17,895 nucleotides of DNA from Flavobacteriaceae bacterium (GCA_030618945.1 JAUXCI010000019.1:1-17895); one strand, 5' to 3'. Positions 1 through 8,266 are shown, numbered from the stretch's first letter. Numbers and translations: made by a program. Notes: generated from the letters alone by a model not told the origin.

Positions 1-59
1 CATTAGATTTAGCTTGAGTATATGTCATCAGCACATCAGCACATCTCCAAATCTTCAAA
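1..59. repeat. Short 8-bp tandem repeat next to the acyl-CoA ligase stop
   Basis: Two adjacent copies of CATCAGCA are followed by a third partial copy, CATCTCCA, and then a loose AAATCTTCAAAT stretch reaching the stop codon of the neighbouring gene. The array runs off or fades toward the left edge, so its full length is unknown. No coding potential or T-run terminator is seen. It resembles the other short periodic intergenic repeats in this window in style, but not in sequence. Confidence 0.5.
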
Positions 60-1865
60 TTAAGACCTAGTTCTCAAACTCCTTCTCATTACTTTTCCAG
101 ATGCGGTTCTGGGCAAGGCATCAATGTCTATGAGTTTTTCAACTTTAAATAGGGGGTTGAGCTTTTCTCGGATGATAATTTTGGCTTGAGATAGTCTTTC
201 TTCCAAAGAAAGTGAAGAAGAGTTGTTAACCGTAAAAACCACCAGTTGACTTGGACCACCTTGGGGAGGAGAAAAGGCTATGGCAGCGCATTCTTTTACA
301 AATTCAAGTTGTTTGATTACTTCTTCTATTTGAATGGAACTCACTTTGATTCCTCCAAGGTTCATAGCATCATCAGCTCTTCCTTGGGCTTTGTAATATC
401 CGTTCGGGAGTTTTAATAGTTCATCGCCGTGTTTTCTTAAAGACATGCCCTTATATGTTGGGTTATCTTTGTAATAAACTTCATGATGATCACGCTTTAA
501 TAAGGAATTTGAAAGGCCCATTATGGGTGGTATAAGATACATTTCACCCTGCTTACTCACCTGTTCGTTTTCGTCTAAAAGAATAAATTCACCCCCAAGT
601 GCCTGGCTGGAAAAGGTGCTGGCAATGTTGGGCTGAAGCACAGTACTCGTTATATATCCACCACCGATTTCTGTTCCGCCACAATATTCAATGACTGGTT
701 TGTTTTTGCCCAATGACATCAGATAATTCATTTCATCTGGGTTGGAAGCCTCCCCTGTAGAACTAAAACATTTGATTGATTGCCAATCATATTTTTCCAT
801 GACCTTGGTGTTTTTCCAATGCCTCACTATACTTGGAACTACCCCCAGCATATTTACCTTGGCATGTTCAACAAAAGCGCCAAACTCTTTACCCATTGGG
901 GCGCCATAATTCAGTGCAATTGTTCCTTTGTTGATTAGGGTGGCAAAGATAAGCCATGGGCCCATCATCCAACCCAGATTGGTTGGCCAGCACACAACAT
1001 CGTCCTTTTTAATGTTGTGATGATAATAGCCGTCTGAAGCTGATTTTATGGGGGTGCTGTGAGTCCAGGGAATCGCCTTTGGTTCGCCGGTAGTACCGGA
1101 AGAAAAAAGTACGGTAATAGTTGTTTCCGGATCCTGAAAACAAGTTTCGAACTTATCATTGTCAAGGAGGAAATCGTGAAAGAAGCTATCATTTTTTCGC
1201 AATGGCAATCCCTTTTGCCCTGATTGAACAACAATGGTAACCGGTGGTTTTGCCTGCAAGATCTTTTCGTATAAGGGAAGTGTTTTTCCCGCCCTCATTA
1301 GGACGTCCTGAGTAAATAGAAGTTTTGGCTTGGTAATGTTGAGTCGAACTTCAATTTCATTGGCACTAAAACTATCAGCGATGGTAACGACCGGAAATCC
1401 AGCCTTGATTCCGGCAAGATAAATGCCTACCGCCTCGAGTGTCATTGGCATGTCAATGGCAATTGAGTCTCCAGGTTTTAAACCTGAAGCTGTTATGCTA
1501 TTGGCGATTTTGTTGACATACTTTTCAAGAGATTGCTGACTTACTTTCACCAAACTTCCATTTTCAGCCTGATAGATCAATGAGATTGCATCGTCGTCAT
1601 TTTGAAAACAGGAATCCACGATATTGAGTTGCGCACCTTTAAGCCAGCGAGCGTGTTCAGGTCCTTCAGAAGAATCTAAAACGCTGGTATATTTTTTATG
1701 AAATTTGATGTGAAGATTTTCAATGGTCTGTTCCCAGAAAATCGCTTTTTCGGTTGCCGACCATTTCCAAAACTTGTTGTAATCTACAAAACCGTTCCTC
1801 AGCATCATTTGATAGATGTTGCTGTTTTCGACCACGTCATCTCCGGGATACCAGGAAGGATTCAT
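60..1865 (-). CDS. AMP-dependent acyl-CoA synthetase/ligase (acetyl/acetoacetyl-CoA synthetase-like)
   Basis: This is a 601-residue adenylate-forming enzyme expected to activate a carboxylic acid with ATP and join it to CoA in the cytoplasm. An acetyl-CoA-synthetase-type N-terminal region (about residues 25-90) precedes the AMP-binding domain. The phosphate-binding loop SSGTTGEPK is at 255-263, the adenine-motif YCGGTEIGGG at 394-403, and the hinge region with GRADD at 495-499. The C-terminal PRTASGK places the catalytic lysine at 591. Length and motifs are complete. The overall look resembles the plant AAE17/AAE18-type ligases more than canonical Acs, so the substrate is open. The gene starts 2 bases after the PBP1A stop (TAATAATG), so it is very likely the last gene of the ricT-gldH-PBP1A operon. 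Ligase function is secure; substrate and any envelope link are inference. Confidence 0.88.
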   Translation of the reverse strand: MNPSWYPGDDVVENSNIYQMMLRNGFVDYNKFWKWSATEKAIFWEQTIENLHIKFHKKYTSVLDSSEGPEHARWLKGAQLNIVDSCFQNDDDAISLIYQAENGSLVKVSQQSLEKYVNKIANSITASGLKPGDSIAIDMPMTLEAVGIYLAGIKAGFPVVTIADSFSANEIEVRLNITKPKLLFTQDVLMRAGKTLPLYEKILQAKPPVTIVVQSGQKGLPLRKNDSFFHDFLLDNDKFETCFQDPETTITVLFSSGTTGEPKAIPWTHSTPIKSASDGYYHHNIKKDDVVCWPTNLGWMMGPWLIFATLINKGTIALNYGAPMGKEFGAFVEHAKVNMLGVVPSIVRHWKNTKVMEKYDWQSIKCFSSTGEASNPDEMNYLMSLGKNKPVIEYCGGTEIGGGYITSTVLQPNIASTFSSQALGGEFILLDENEQVSKQGEMYLIPPIMGLSNSLLKRDHHEVYYKDNPTYKGMSLRKHGDELLKLPNGYYKAQGRADDAMNLGGIKVSSIQIEEVIKQLEFVKECAAIAFSPPQGGPSQLVVFTVNNSSSLSLEERLSQAKIIIREKLNPLFKVEKLIDIDALPRTASGKVMRRSLRTRS

Positions 1866-1867
1866 TA

Positions 1868-4162
1868 TTAAAAATCTATTTCGTCGTTTAGATTTAGTTG
1901 CTTTTGCTCACCACCTTCATCTTCTTCTATTTCTTTGCTACAATCTAAATTAATGCTAAAGTTTTCGGGTTCTTCAAAAGCCTCTTTACTGATATTTAAA
2001 TCCTCATCCGCATAATTCCTTTTCATATAAAGCGCCCATATCGGTAACGCCATTGAAGCGCCTTGACCTCTGCTTAGGTCGACAAAGTGAACAGATCTGT
2101 CCTCTGCACCAACCCAGACACCCGTTGAAAGGTTTGGAACAAGTCCCATAAACCATCCATCAGATTGGTTTTGAGTTGTTCCGGTTTTTCCGGCAATCGG
2201 ATTGTCAAATTGATAAGGATACCCGGTAGCAACATTATCAGGATATTTCGCCCCCGAAGTTCTCAAGCGTACACCCGAGCCGTATCGGGTTACACCTTCC
2301 ATAAGATTAATGGTAGTGTAGGCAATACTCTCGCTCAAGACCTCCTTGGTTTCAGGCATAAATTCTTCAAGGATGGTTCCATTTTTATCCTCGATTCGCA
2401 GGAGCATCATTGGTTTTACATACATACCCTTGTTGGCAAAAGTATTCAGGGCACCAACCATTTCATAAAGACTTAGGTCAACAGTTCCCAAAGCAATGGA
2501 TGGAACAGCAATAAGGTCGCTTTCAACGCCTAAATTTTTGGCCATTTTCACTACGTTCTGTGGCGTAGTTTTGTCGATCAGATTTGCCGAAATGACATTG
2601 ATAGAGTTAGCCAATGCACTTTTTAAAGACCTTAGCCCGCCATATTCGTCGCCCGCATTCCGTGGGGTCCAATCTTCAGCAAGATGGTATTTCCCGGCAG
2701 GAATCGTATAAGGTGTGTTCGGGAACTCATCGCAAGGGGACAATCCTAATTGATTGATGGCCGTAGCGTAAAGAAAAGGTTTAAAGGTAGAACCAACCTG
2801 TCTTTTACCTTGTTTTACGTGATCGTATTGAAAGTGCTTATAATCGATTCCCCCAACCCAGGCCTTAACGTGTCCTGTTGAAGGATCAGTAGACAACAAA
2901 CCAGATTGCAGTATATATTTATTATACCGGATGGAATCGTAAGGTGTTAAAACAGTATCAATATCGCCTTTCCATGAAAATACTCGCATAGGAGTTTCTA
3001 CGTAAAAAGAGGCCTCTATATCTTTTATTGAAGCTCCTTGTGCCTTCATTTTTCTCCATCGATCACTTCGTTTCATTGCTGACTTCATGGTAGATGCAAT
3101 TTGTTCCTCTTCCAGGTCATAAAAAGGAGCCGTTTTATTGCTTTTCTGTTGCTTGTAAAATATCTGTTGTAAATTAGTCAAATGCTCCGTCATAGCTTCC
3201 TCAGCATTATGCTGCAGTCTTGAGTCAAGCGTGACATAAATTTTTAACCCGTCTCGGTAAATATTATAACTTTCACCATTGGGTTTTGGATTTTTTGAGA
3301 TCCATTTTCTCATAAATTCACGCACATACTCTCTAAAGTAAGTTGCCGTTCCATCACTGTGACCTTCCAGGTTAATGTCTAGTTCAAGCGGTAATTTTTG
3401 AAGTGAGTCCTTTACTTTTTCATTAATAAATTCACTTCTGACCATTTGTTTAAGAACAACATTTCTTCTTTGTTCCACGAGAGCGGATCTTCTCATAGGG
3501 TTATATAAAGAAGAATTTTTAAGCATTCCAACCAGCATAGCCGATTGTTCTATATCCAGTTCATTGGGCTCCTTTCCGAAATAAATCCTACTTGCCGATC
3601 TAATTCCAACGGCAGCATGCCCAAAGTCATACTTGTTAAAGTACATGGTAATGATCTCATTTTTTGTGTATTGTTTTTCCAGCCTGATGGCGATGACCCA
3701 TTCTTTGACTTTTTGGTTCAATCGCTTAAAAATATTATTCGAAGCCGTTTTTGTAAAAAGCATTTTTGCAAGCTGCTGTGTAATGGTACTGGCGCCACCA
3801 TCTTTTCCGAATTTTAAGGCCGCCCTTGCAGTACCTTGAAAATCAATTCCAGAATGCTCGTAATAACGTTCGTCTTCGGTAGCAACTAATGCCTGAATCA
3901 AATTTTCGGGTAATTCGCTAAATTTTACAGGAGTTCTGTTCTCTCGGTAGTATTTGCCCAAAGTTTTTCCATCGATGGAAATCACTTCAGTAGCCAGATT
4001 GCTTTCTGGATTTTCCAGTTCTTCAAAAGTCGGAAGCTGACCGAAAACACCTAAAGAGGCTAATAAAAAGACTAAAAACGAAAACACCAATCGCCCAAAG
4101 AATAATTTCCATATCCATTTAGTGATCTTGTGAGCACCTGTTTTAGGAGTTTTTTTTGTCAT
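1868..4162 (-). CDS. Bifunctional penicillin-binding protein 1A (GT51 transglycosylase / transpeptidase)
   Basis: This class A PBP polymerises lipid II into glycan strands and cross-links peptides on the periplasmic face of the inner membrane. The short cytoplasmic, lysine-rich N terminus is followed by one membrane segment at about residues 18-41. The GT51 domain shows ATEDERYYEHSG with the expected catalytic Glu96, and TITQQLAK at 126-133. The transpeptidase domain has the nucleophile motif STFK at 458-461, SIN at 520-522 and KTGT at 659-662. The acidic C-terminal tail (about 735-764) is dispensable-looking. At 764 residues it is of normal family length. Its ATG overlaps the gldH stop by one base (TAATG), suggesting translational coupling. 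PBP1-type genes beside gldH are known in flavobacteria from general knowledge. No key residue is missing. Confidence 0.95.
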   Translation of the reverse strand: MTKKTPKTGAHKITKWIWKLFFGRLVFSFLVFLLASLGVFGQLPTFEELENPESNLATEVISIDGKTLGKYYRENRTPVKFSELPENLIQALVATEDERYYEHSGIDFQGTARAALKFGKDGGASTITQQLAKMLFTKTASNNIFKRLNQKVKEWVIAIRLEKQYTKNEIITMYFNKYDFGHAAVGIRSASRIYFGKEPNELDIEQSAMLVGMLKNSSLYNPMRRSALVEQRRNVVLKQMVRSEFINEKVKDSLQKLPLELDINLEGHSDGTATYFREYVREFMRKWISKNPKPNGESYNIYRDGLKIYVTLDSRLQHNAEEAMTEHLTNLQQIFYKQQKSNKTAPFYDLEEEQIASTMKSAMKRSDRWRKMKAQGASIKDIEASFYVETPMRVFSWKGDIDTVLTPYDSIRYNKYILQSGLLSTDPSTGHVKAWVGGIDYKHFQYDHVKQGKRQVGSTFKPFLYATAINQLGLSPCDEFPNTPYTIPAGKYHLAEDWTPRNAGDEYGGLRSLKSALANSINVISANLIDKTTPQNVVKMAKNLGVESDLIAVPSIALGTVDLSLYEMVGALNTFANKGMYVKPMMLLRIEDKNGTILEEFMPETKEVLSESIAYTTINLMEGVTRYGSGVRLRTSGAKYPDNVATGYPYQFDNPIAGKTGTTQNQSDGWFMGLVPNLSTGVWVGAEDRSVHFVDLSRGQGASMALPIWALYMKRNYADEDLNISKEAFEEPENFSINLDCSKEIEEDEGGEQKQLNLNDEIDF

Positions 4163-4665
4163 TATTTTGCTTTTTCAATTTGAACGCCAACGTCGGTTAT
4201 CCCATCAAGGTAAGAAAGCCCGTCAACATCTCTTGTCTTTCTCATGGCTTGTTGTATTGAAATATTGTAATCACCTTTTAATGAAAATGTTACATTGGTT
4301 TTATATTCTAATTTATTTTCTTTAATGTCTGAAATTCCTGTTCCTAAATACCGTCCTTCAGGTGTTGTCATCTCGTATTCCAAAGTGTCAACGATTTGAT
4401 AATTGTTAGGAAATTCTATACCTACAATAAGAAATAGATTGCTAAACTCATAATCTTTATTGTTTCTAAGGGTAATAAAGATATTATTCTTTTGGATGGT
4501 ATCAGTTGAATTGATCACGAAGTTTATAATAGAATCTTTGTGCCATTGATTATTTTCTACTGGCTTAAATTGATTAAAAACCAAGCCTTTTGTGCATGAT
4601 GACATATAAATAACAAGGGTAAAAAGCAATAATATTTTACCAAGACTGAGATAATTTCTCTTCAC
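4162..4665 (-). CDS. gldH: Gliding motility lipoprotein GldH
   Basis: GldH is a lipoprotein needed for flavobacterial gliding; in Flavobacterium johnsoniae it belongs to the Gld set linked to the type IX secretion and gliding machinery. I chose the GTG start at 4665, giving 167 residues. It lies 1 base after the ricT stop and gives a proper lipoprotein signal: KRNY, a hydrophobic stretch (about 8-20), then MSSC with the lipidated Cys24. The reading frame is open upstream to 4773, but that extension overlaps ricT, is very basic and lacks signal-peptide character, so it is probably not translated. The body is rich in beta-type sequence with no catalytic motif, as expected for the family. The stop overlaps the PBP1A ATG. 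The assignment rests on length, lipobox, family resemblance and the ricT/PBP1A neighbourhood. Confidence 0.85.
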   Translation of the reverse strand: MKRNYLSLGKILLLFTLVIYMSSCTKGLVFNQFKPVENNQWHKDSIINFVINSTDTIQKNNIFITLRNNKDYEFSNLFLIVGIEFPNNYQIVDTLEYEMTTPEGRYLGTGISDIKENKLEYKTNVTFSLKGDYNISIQQAMRKTRDVDGLSYLDGITDVGVQIEKAK

Positions 4666-4666
4666 C

Positions 4667-5860
4667 TTATTTTTTCTTTTTTTGCGGACCTTTCCTGTTC
4701 CCATGCGCATTGCGATTTCGATTTCGATTCCGGTTACCCTTATTCCTGTTTTTCTTATATTTTGGCCTGTCAAACCGAGTTAAACTATCTTGTCCAACAC
4801 CATCCGTGAAATTTGAAGTTTCAACTACTTCCAATTCCAATTCCATCGCATATTCCTCTAAACCATGAACCTTAGTATTTTCACTGTTCAGTTCAAGAAT
4901 CTGGGCGGCCTGTTCTACGGTAAGTTTATGCCATGCCATAGGGTTTTCTTTATAAGCATACCACACCCATCCTTTAAAAATGTCCATTTTTTGAAATATT
5001 GCCGGACCTTTTTCCGTTTGAAGCCATATGTTAGTCTTTGGAAAGGATTTGAGTGCATCAATATAGGAATCTAGCTCGTAATTTAGGCAGCATTTCAATT
5101 TACCACATTGCCCCGCTAATTTCTGTGGATTTAATGAGAGCTGTTGGTATCTAGCAGCCGAAGTACTTACTGACCTGAAATCGGTCAACCAGGTAGAACA
5201 ACACAATTCTCTTCCACAGGATCCAATTCCGCCCAGGCGAGCAGCTTCTTGCCTAAGGCCAACTTGTTTCATTTCAATTCTGAGGCTAAAAGTCCCTGCC
5301 AATTCTCGTATCAATTGTCGGAAATCAACCCTGTCTTCGGCGGTATAATAGAAAGTTGCCTTATTACCATCTCCTTGAAACTCGACATCAGACAATTTCA
5401 TTTTGAGGCCCAACCGGGTTATGATGAGCCTTGATTTTTTTTGTACCTCAGTTTCTCTTCCTCTTGCGTTGATCCATATTTCAACGTCTTTTTTAGATGC
5501 CTTTCTGTAAATCGATTGTAATTCTTCTGTTTCAGGAGACACTTTTTTCTTGCGCATTTGAACCTTGACCAATTCACCCGTAAGAGAGACAACACCAATA
5601 TCGTGTCCTGGAGAAGTTTCTACCGCAACTACATCGCCAATGCAAATCTGAAGGTTTTTAGCATTCCTATAAAAATGCTTGCGACCATTTTTGAATCGCA
5701 CTTCAACGACGTCAAAAGGTTTTTGGTTACCAGGTAAAGCCATATTAGCAAGCCAGTCAAAAACGGTAAGTTTGTCACAACTTCCGGATCCACAAGCCCC
5801 GTTATTGTTACAGCCTAAGGGTAATCCATTTATAGATGATGAGCAAGAGGTACAGCTCAT
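4667..5860 (-). CDS. ricT: RicT/YaaT-like PSP1-domain protein with cysteine-rich N terminus
   Basis: This 397-residue protein belongs to the PSP1 family. In Bacillus subtilis RicT (YaaT), with RicA and RicF, forms an Fe-S complex that assists RNase Y and phosphorelay processes. The PSP1 core lies at about residues 100-190. The family cysteine signatures follow: CGRELCC (215-221) and CGKLKCC (252-258). A second cysteine cluster sits at the N terminus (Cys3, 6, 17, 23, 28), before VFDWL. The last 35 residues are an Arg/Asn/Lys-rich tail partly encoded by a hexanucleotide repeat. It is the first gene of the operon with gldH, PBP1A and the acyl-CoA ligase. No ricA or ricF partner is visible here, so the Bacillus role should not be assumed. 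Identity as RicT/PSP1 is confident; function in this phylum is unknown. Confidence 0.88.
   Translation of the reverse strand: MSCTSCSSSINGLPLGCNNNGACGSGSCDKLTVFDWLANMALPGNQKPFDVVEVRFKNGRKHFYRNAKNLQICIGDVVAVETSPGHDIGVVSLTGELVKVQMRKKKVSPETEELQSIYRKASKKDVEIWINARGRETEVQKKSRLIITRLGLKMKLSDVEFQGDGNKATFYYTAEDRVDFRQLIRELAGTFSLRIEMKQVGLRQEAARLGGIGSCGRELCCSTWLTDFRSVSTSAARYQQLSLNPQKLAGQCGKLKCCLNYELDSYIDALKSFPKTNIWLQTEKGPAIFQKMDIFKGWVWYAYKENPMAWHKLTVEQAAQILELNSENTKVHGLEEYAMELELEVVETSNFTDGVGQDSLTRFDRPKYKKNRNKGNRNRNRNRNAHGNRKGPQKKKK
4713..4736. repeat. Hexanucleotide repeat coding the RicT Arg-Asn tail
   Basis: On the plus strand, CGATTT occurs twice in tandem, followed by the variants CGATTC and CGGTTA. 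Read on the minus strand, the repeat encodes alternating Arg-Asn in the RicT C terminus. Because the period is 6, gain or loss of units keeps the frame and would only change the length of the basic tail. The same DNA is open in the frame of the upstream gldH extension, which is why that frame looks spuriously long. Confidence 0.6.
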
Positions 5861-6047
5861 AAGATGTCTTTATTTTGAATTGAGACTTGCTAATTGCCTG
5901 ATATTGAATTGTTTCTCGGATCATTGACTCAACAGCTTAACAGTTTCATCAAAAGGCAAAATCTCAATATGAGTTCGAAAAAATTTAGGTAAATATACTC
6001 AATATTGATAAACTAAAAACATGGAGATTAATTAATAAAAAAGACTT

Positions 6048-6278
6048 TTAGTTTTCCTTGACACTAATAATGTTGACGGGGCAAGCTTCTTTAGCTTTTA
6101 GGGCGTTTTCAAATATTGAATCATCGGGAGATTTAATCGTAAAAAATCCTTTTTTATCTTTTGAATGAAGCAATACCGACTTGCCATCCTTCTTGGACAT
6201 TTGAAATTGTTTTGGGGCAAGTTCCACACAGTAATTACATCCAATACATTTCTTTCTTTGCAGTGTAATAATGACCAT
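6048..6278 (-). CDS. Small single-cluster 4Fe-4S ferredoxin
   Basis: This 76-residue electron carrier should bind one 4Fe-4S cluster. Cys11, Cys14 and Cys17 form CIGCNYC, and the fourth ligand is Cys66 in ACPVNI. The long insert between them (about residues 20-62) is typical of single-cluster ferredoxins of the Fer4_13/Fer4_15 type rather than the 2x4Fe-4S clostridial type. A second cluster is absent. It probably runs as a single gene: the upstream neighbour holB is divergent, and 187 bases separate its stop from the ricT start. A good promoter match lies upstream at 6352-6378. The redox partner cannot be told from the context. Confidence 0.88.
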   Translation of the reverse strand: MVIITLQRKKCIGCNYCVELAPKQFQMSKKDGKSVLLHSKDKKGFFTIKSPDDSIFENALKAKEACPVNIISVKEN

Positions 6279-6351
6279 GATTCAAATTATCCTTTTAAAC
6301 TAGCGACCCTTTTTTACCAAAGGATTCAGTTCATATTTATTGATTTTTTGG

Positions 6352-6378
6352 CAAAAATAGACTTTTTTGGCGAACCAA
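6352..6378 (-). promoter_or_regulatory. Bacteroidota-type promoter for the ferredoxin gene
   Basis: Read on the minus strand, TTG at 6378-6376 is followed after 16 bases by TATTTTTG at 6359-6352. This is an exact TAnnTTTG -7 element with nearly ideal spacing. Transcription would start at about 6345, leaving a leader of roughly 65 bases to the ATG. Sequence match only. Confidence 0.5.
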
Positions 6379-6397
6379 TAAGGCTTGAAAATAGTGG

Positions 6398-6425
6398 TTG
6401 ATTGTGAAGATAAATCCTAACTTTT
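6398..6425 (+). promoter_or_regulatory. Candidate promoter for holB
   Basis: TTG at 6398-6400 is followed after 17 bases by TAACTTTT at 6418-6425, one mismatch from TAnnTTTG. Transcription would start near 6432 and holB begins at 6457. It lies back to back with the ferredoxin promoter, about 20 bases apart. Confidence 0.4.
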
Positions 6426-6456
6426 TTGTTTTCTTTGTAGACCTAGAACAATATAA

Positions 6457-7611
6457 ATGCTTTTTTCAAACATTATCGGGCAGGAGAACATCAAGAACCA
6501 TTTGATCAAGACGGTTGATAATGATAGAATTCCTCATGCTCAATTATTTATTGCACCTATAGGAAGCGGGGCATTGCCTTTGGCTATAGCTTACGCCCAG
6601 TATATTCTTTGCCAAAATAGTGGAGGAGAGAATAACACCGGAAATGCAGCCTGCAATATCAAGTTTGAAAAATTAATGCACCCGGATCTTCATTTTTCAT
6701 TTCCGGTAACTACAAATGACAAAATAAAAAAACACCCTACCAGTAATTCCTTTATGCAGGAATGGAGAACGTTTGTTGAAGAAACACCTTATGGAAGTTT
6801 ATTCAACTGGTACCAATCACTAGGGATTGAGAATAAACAAGGTCGGATCGGAGTTGATGAAGCTGAAGAGATCGTAAAAAAACTCATTTTAAAACCTTAT
6901 GAAGGAGGTTATAAGGTGATGATTATCTGGATGGCTGAAAAGATGAATGCCTCGGCTTCGAATAAACTGTTAAAACTTATTGAAGAGCCACCAGACAAAA
7001 CTCTTTTTCTTTTGATTGCTGAAGATGAAGAGCAGATTATTAATACCATCTTGTCCAGGTGTCAGGCATTGCATTTGCAACCCTTGACCGAGCAGAACAT
7101 TATTGATACCATGATGAAAAATCATGGAATAGATGAAAATCAAGCCATAAAAATAGCACATCAGTGTAATGGAAACTTAAATAAAGCCTTACATCTTTTG
7201 CATCATGATGATAATGAAAAAGTCTTTGAAAAGTGGTTTATAACCTGGGTAAGAGCTGCCTTTAGAGCCAAAGGTGATGCCAGCGTGGTTCAGGATCTTA
7301 TCAAATGGAGCGAGGAGATTGCTAAAACAGGAAGGGAAACCCAAAAGAGATTTCTGAACTATTGTTCCCATTTTTTCAGACAAGCACTTTTGACAAATTA
7401 CAATGCGAGGTCCTTAGTTTTTTTTGAGGCTCATGCGAATAATTTTGACCTTGAAAAATTTGCTCCTTTTGTTCATGGTGCTAATATTGAAGACATAAAT
7501 AAGGCTATTGAGGATGCGATTTACCACATTGAGAGAAACGGTAATGCAAAAATCATTTTACTGGACCTCTCCATGCACCTTACAAGATACCTACATCAAA
7601 AGGAAGAATAG
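6457..7611 (+). CDS. holB: DNA polymerase III delta' subunit (clamp loader)
   Basis: Delta' is the structural, non-ATP-hydrolysing subunit of the clamp loader that places the sliding clamp on DNA. The AAA+ fold is recognisable from IIGQE near the start, NKLLKLIEEPP (169-179) and the SRC motif at 200-202. The Walker A region reads APIGSGALPLA (33-43): the usual Lys is replaced, as expected for delta', which does not hydrolyse ATP. The zinc module of many bacterial delta' and tau proteins has four Cys; here only Cys52 and Cys66 remain, in a region otherwise matching the flavobacterial form (HPDLHFSFPV, 75-84). Length 384 is normal. It converges on trhA with only 4 bases between stops. ricT lies nearby on the other strand, echoing the holB-yaaT linkage of Firmicutes. 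Confidence 0.92.
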   Translation: MLFSNIIGQENIKNHLIKTVDNDRIPHAQLFIAPIGSGALPLAIAYAQYILCQNSGGENNTGNAACNIKFEKLMHPDLHFSFPVTTNDKIKKHPTSNSFMQEWRTFVEETPYGSLFNWYQSLGIENKQGRIGVDEAEEIVKKLILKPYEGGYKVMIIWMAEKMNASASNKLLKLIEEPPDKTLFLLIAEDEEQIINTILSRCQALHLQPLTEQNIIDTMMKNHGIDENQAIKIAHQCNGNLNKALHLLHHDDNEKVFEKWFITWVRAAFRAKGDASVVQDLIKWSEEIAKTGRETQKRFLNYCSHFFRQALLTNYNARSLVFFEAHANNFDLEKFAPFVHGANIEDINKAIEDAIYHIERNGNAKIILLDLSMHLTRYLHQKEE

Positions 7612-7615
7612 CAGT

Positions 7616-8266
7616 TTATTTAGCCGGAAGTACGTAAAAGAAAACGGCCATAAAATGACAAAAGCTACCAATTAGCACGAACACATGAAAAATGACATGG
7701 TTAAATCGTATTTTATTGATACTGTAAAATATTGCTCCCAAACTGTAAGCAATACCCCCTGAGAAAAGCCACATTAATCCTTCAAATGGAAAACTATCAA
7801 TAAGGGGTTTGATGGCAAAAATGATGACCCAACCCATTAACACATAAGCAATAGTGGATATTTTGTCATATTTACCAAAATAGAATACCTTAAACACGAT
7901 GCCTGCTATTGCTAAACCCCAGGACAATCCAAAAATTGTCCAACCTACCCATCCTTTTAATATAACAAGGGTAAAAGGAGTATAAGTCCCAGCAATCAAA
8001 ACATAAATCGCTGAGTGGTCAAGAATATTCAATTTTGCTCTTAAGTCAGGTTTTTGTGTATAGTGATACAAGGTAGATGCTGCATACAGAACAACAAGGC
8101 TTGCACCGAAAATGGCAAAACTGGTAATATGCCATACGGTTCCTTCTGTAGATGCATAAACAACTAAAACCACAAGCGCTGCTATGCTCAACAAAAAACC
8201 AATACCATGAGTGATGACATTTAGTGTTTCCTCTTTAGTGTCGTAAAAGGTGTTGTTCTTTTTCAT
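7616..8266 (-). CDS. trhA: TrhA/hemolysin III family membrane protein (PAQR superfamily)
   Basis: This 216-residue multi-pass inner-membrane protein belongs to the hemolysin III (YqfA/TrhA) branch of the PAQR superfamily; E. coli TrhA is linked to membrane lipid homeostasis. Seven hydrophobic segments are visible. The PAQR metal-site signatures are intact: STLYH with His68, LDHSAIY with Asp83, and HVFVLIGSFCH with His194 and His204. The ATG at 8266 is chosen over an in-frame TTG three codons earlier because MKKNN followed by EETLNVITHG matches the normal family start. An exact TAATTTTG element (8280-8273) sits just before the ATG, which would imply an almost leaderless transcript, but no TTG partner is evident. 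The 'hemolysin' name is historical; a lytic activity is not implied. Confidence 0.9.
   Translation of the reverse strand: MKKNNTFYDTKEETLNVITHGIGFLLSIAALVVLVVYASTEGTVWHITSFAIFGASLVVLYAASTLYHYTQKPDLRAKLNILDHSAIYVLIAGTYTPFTLVILKGWVGWTIFGLSWGLAIAGIVFKVFYFGKYDKISTIAYVLMGWVIIFAIKPLIDSFPFEGLMWLFSGGIAYSLGAIFYSINKIRFNHVIFHVFVLIGSFCHFMAVFFYVLPAK

Noticed and set aside
2165..3839. Several plus-strand open frames inside PBP1A
   Set aside because: They lie opposite a gene with all catalytic motifs intact, and show no domain or start-site support.
4666..4773. N-terminal extension of gldH to an upstream ATG at 4773
   Set aside because: It overlaps ricT, is mostly produced by the out-of-frame hexanucleotide repeat, and places the hydrophobic signal 45 residues inside the protein.
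7616..8266. Haemolytic toxin, from the name hemolysin III
   Set aside because: The conserved His/Asp metal site and seven membrane segments identify a PAQR-type membrane protein; the name is historical.
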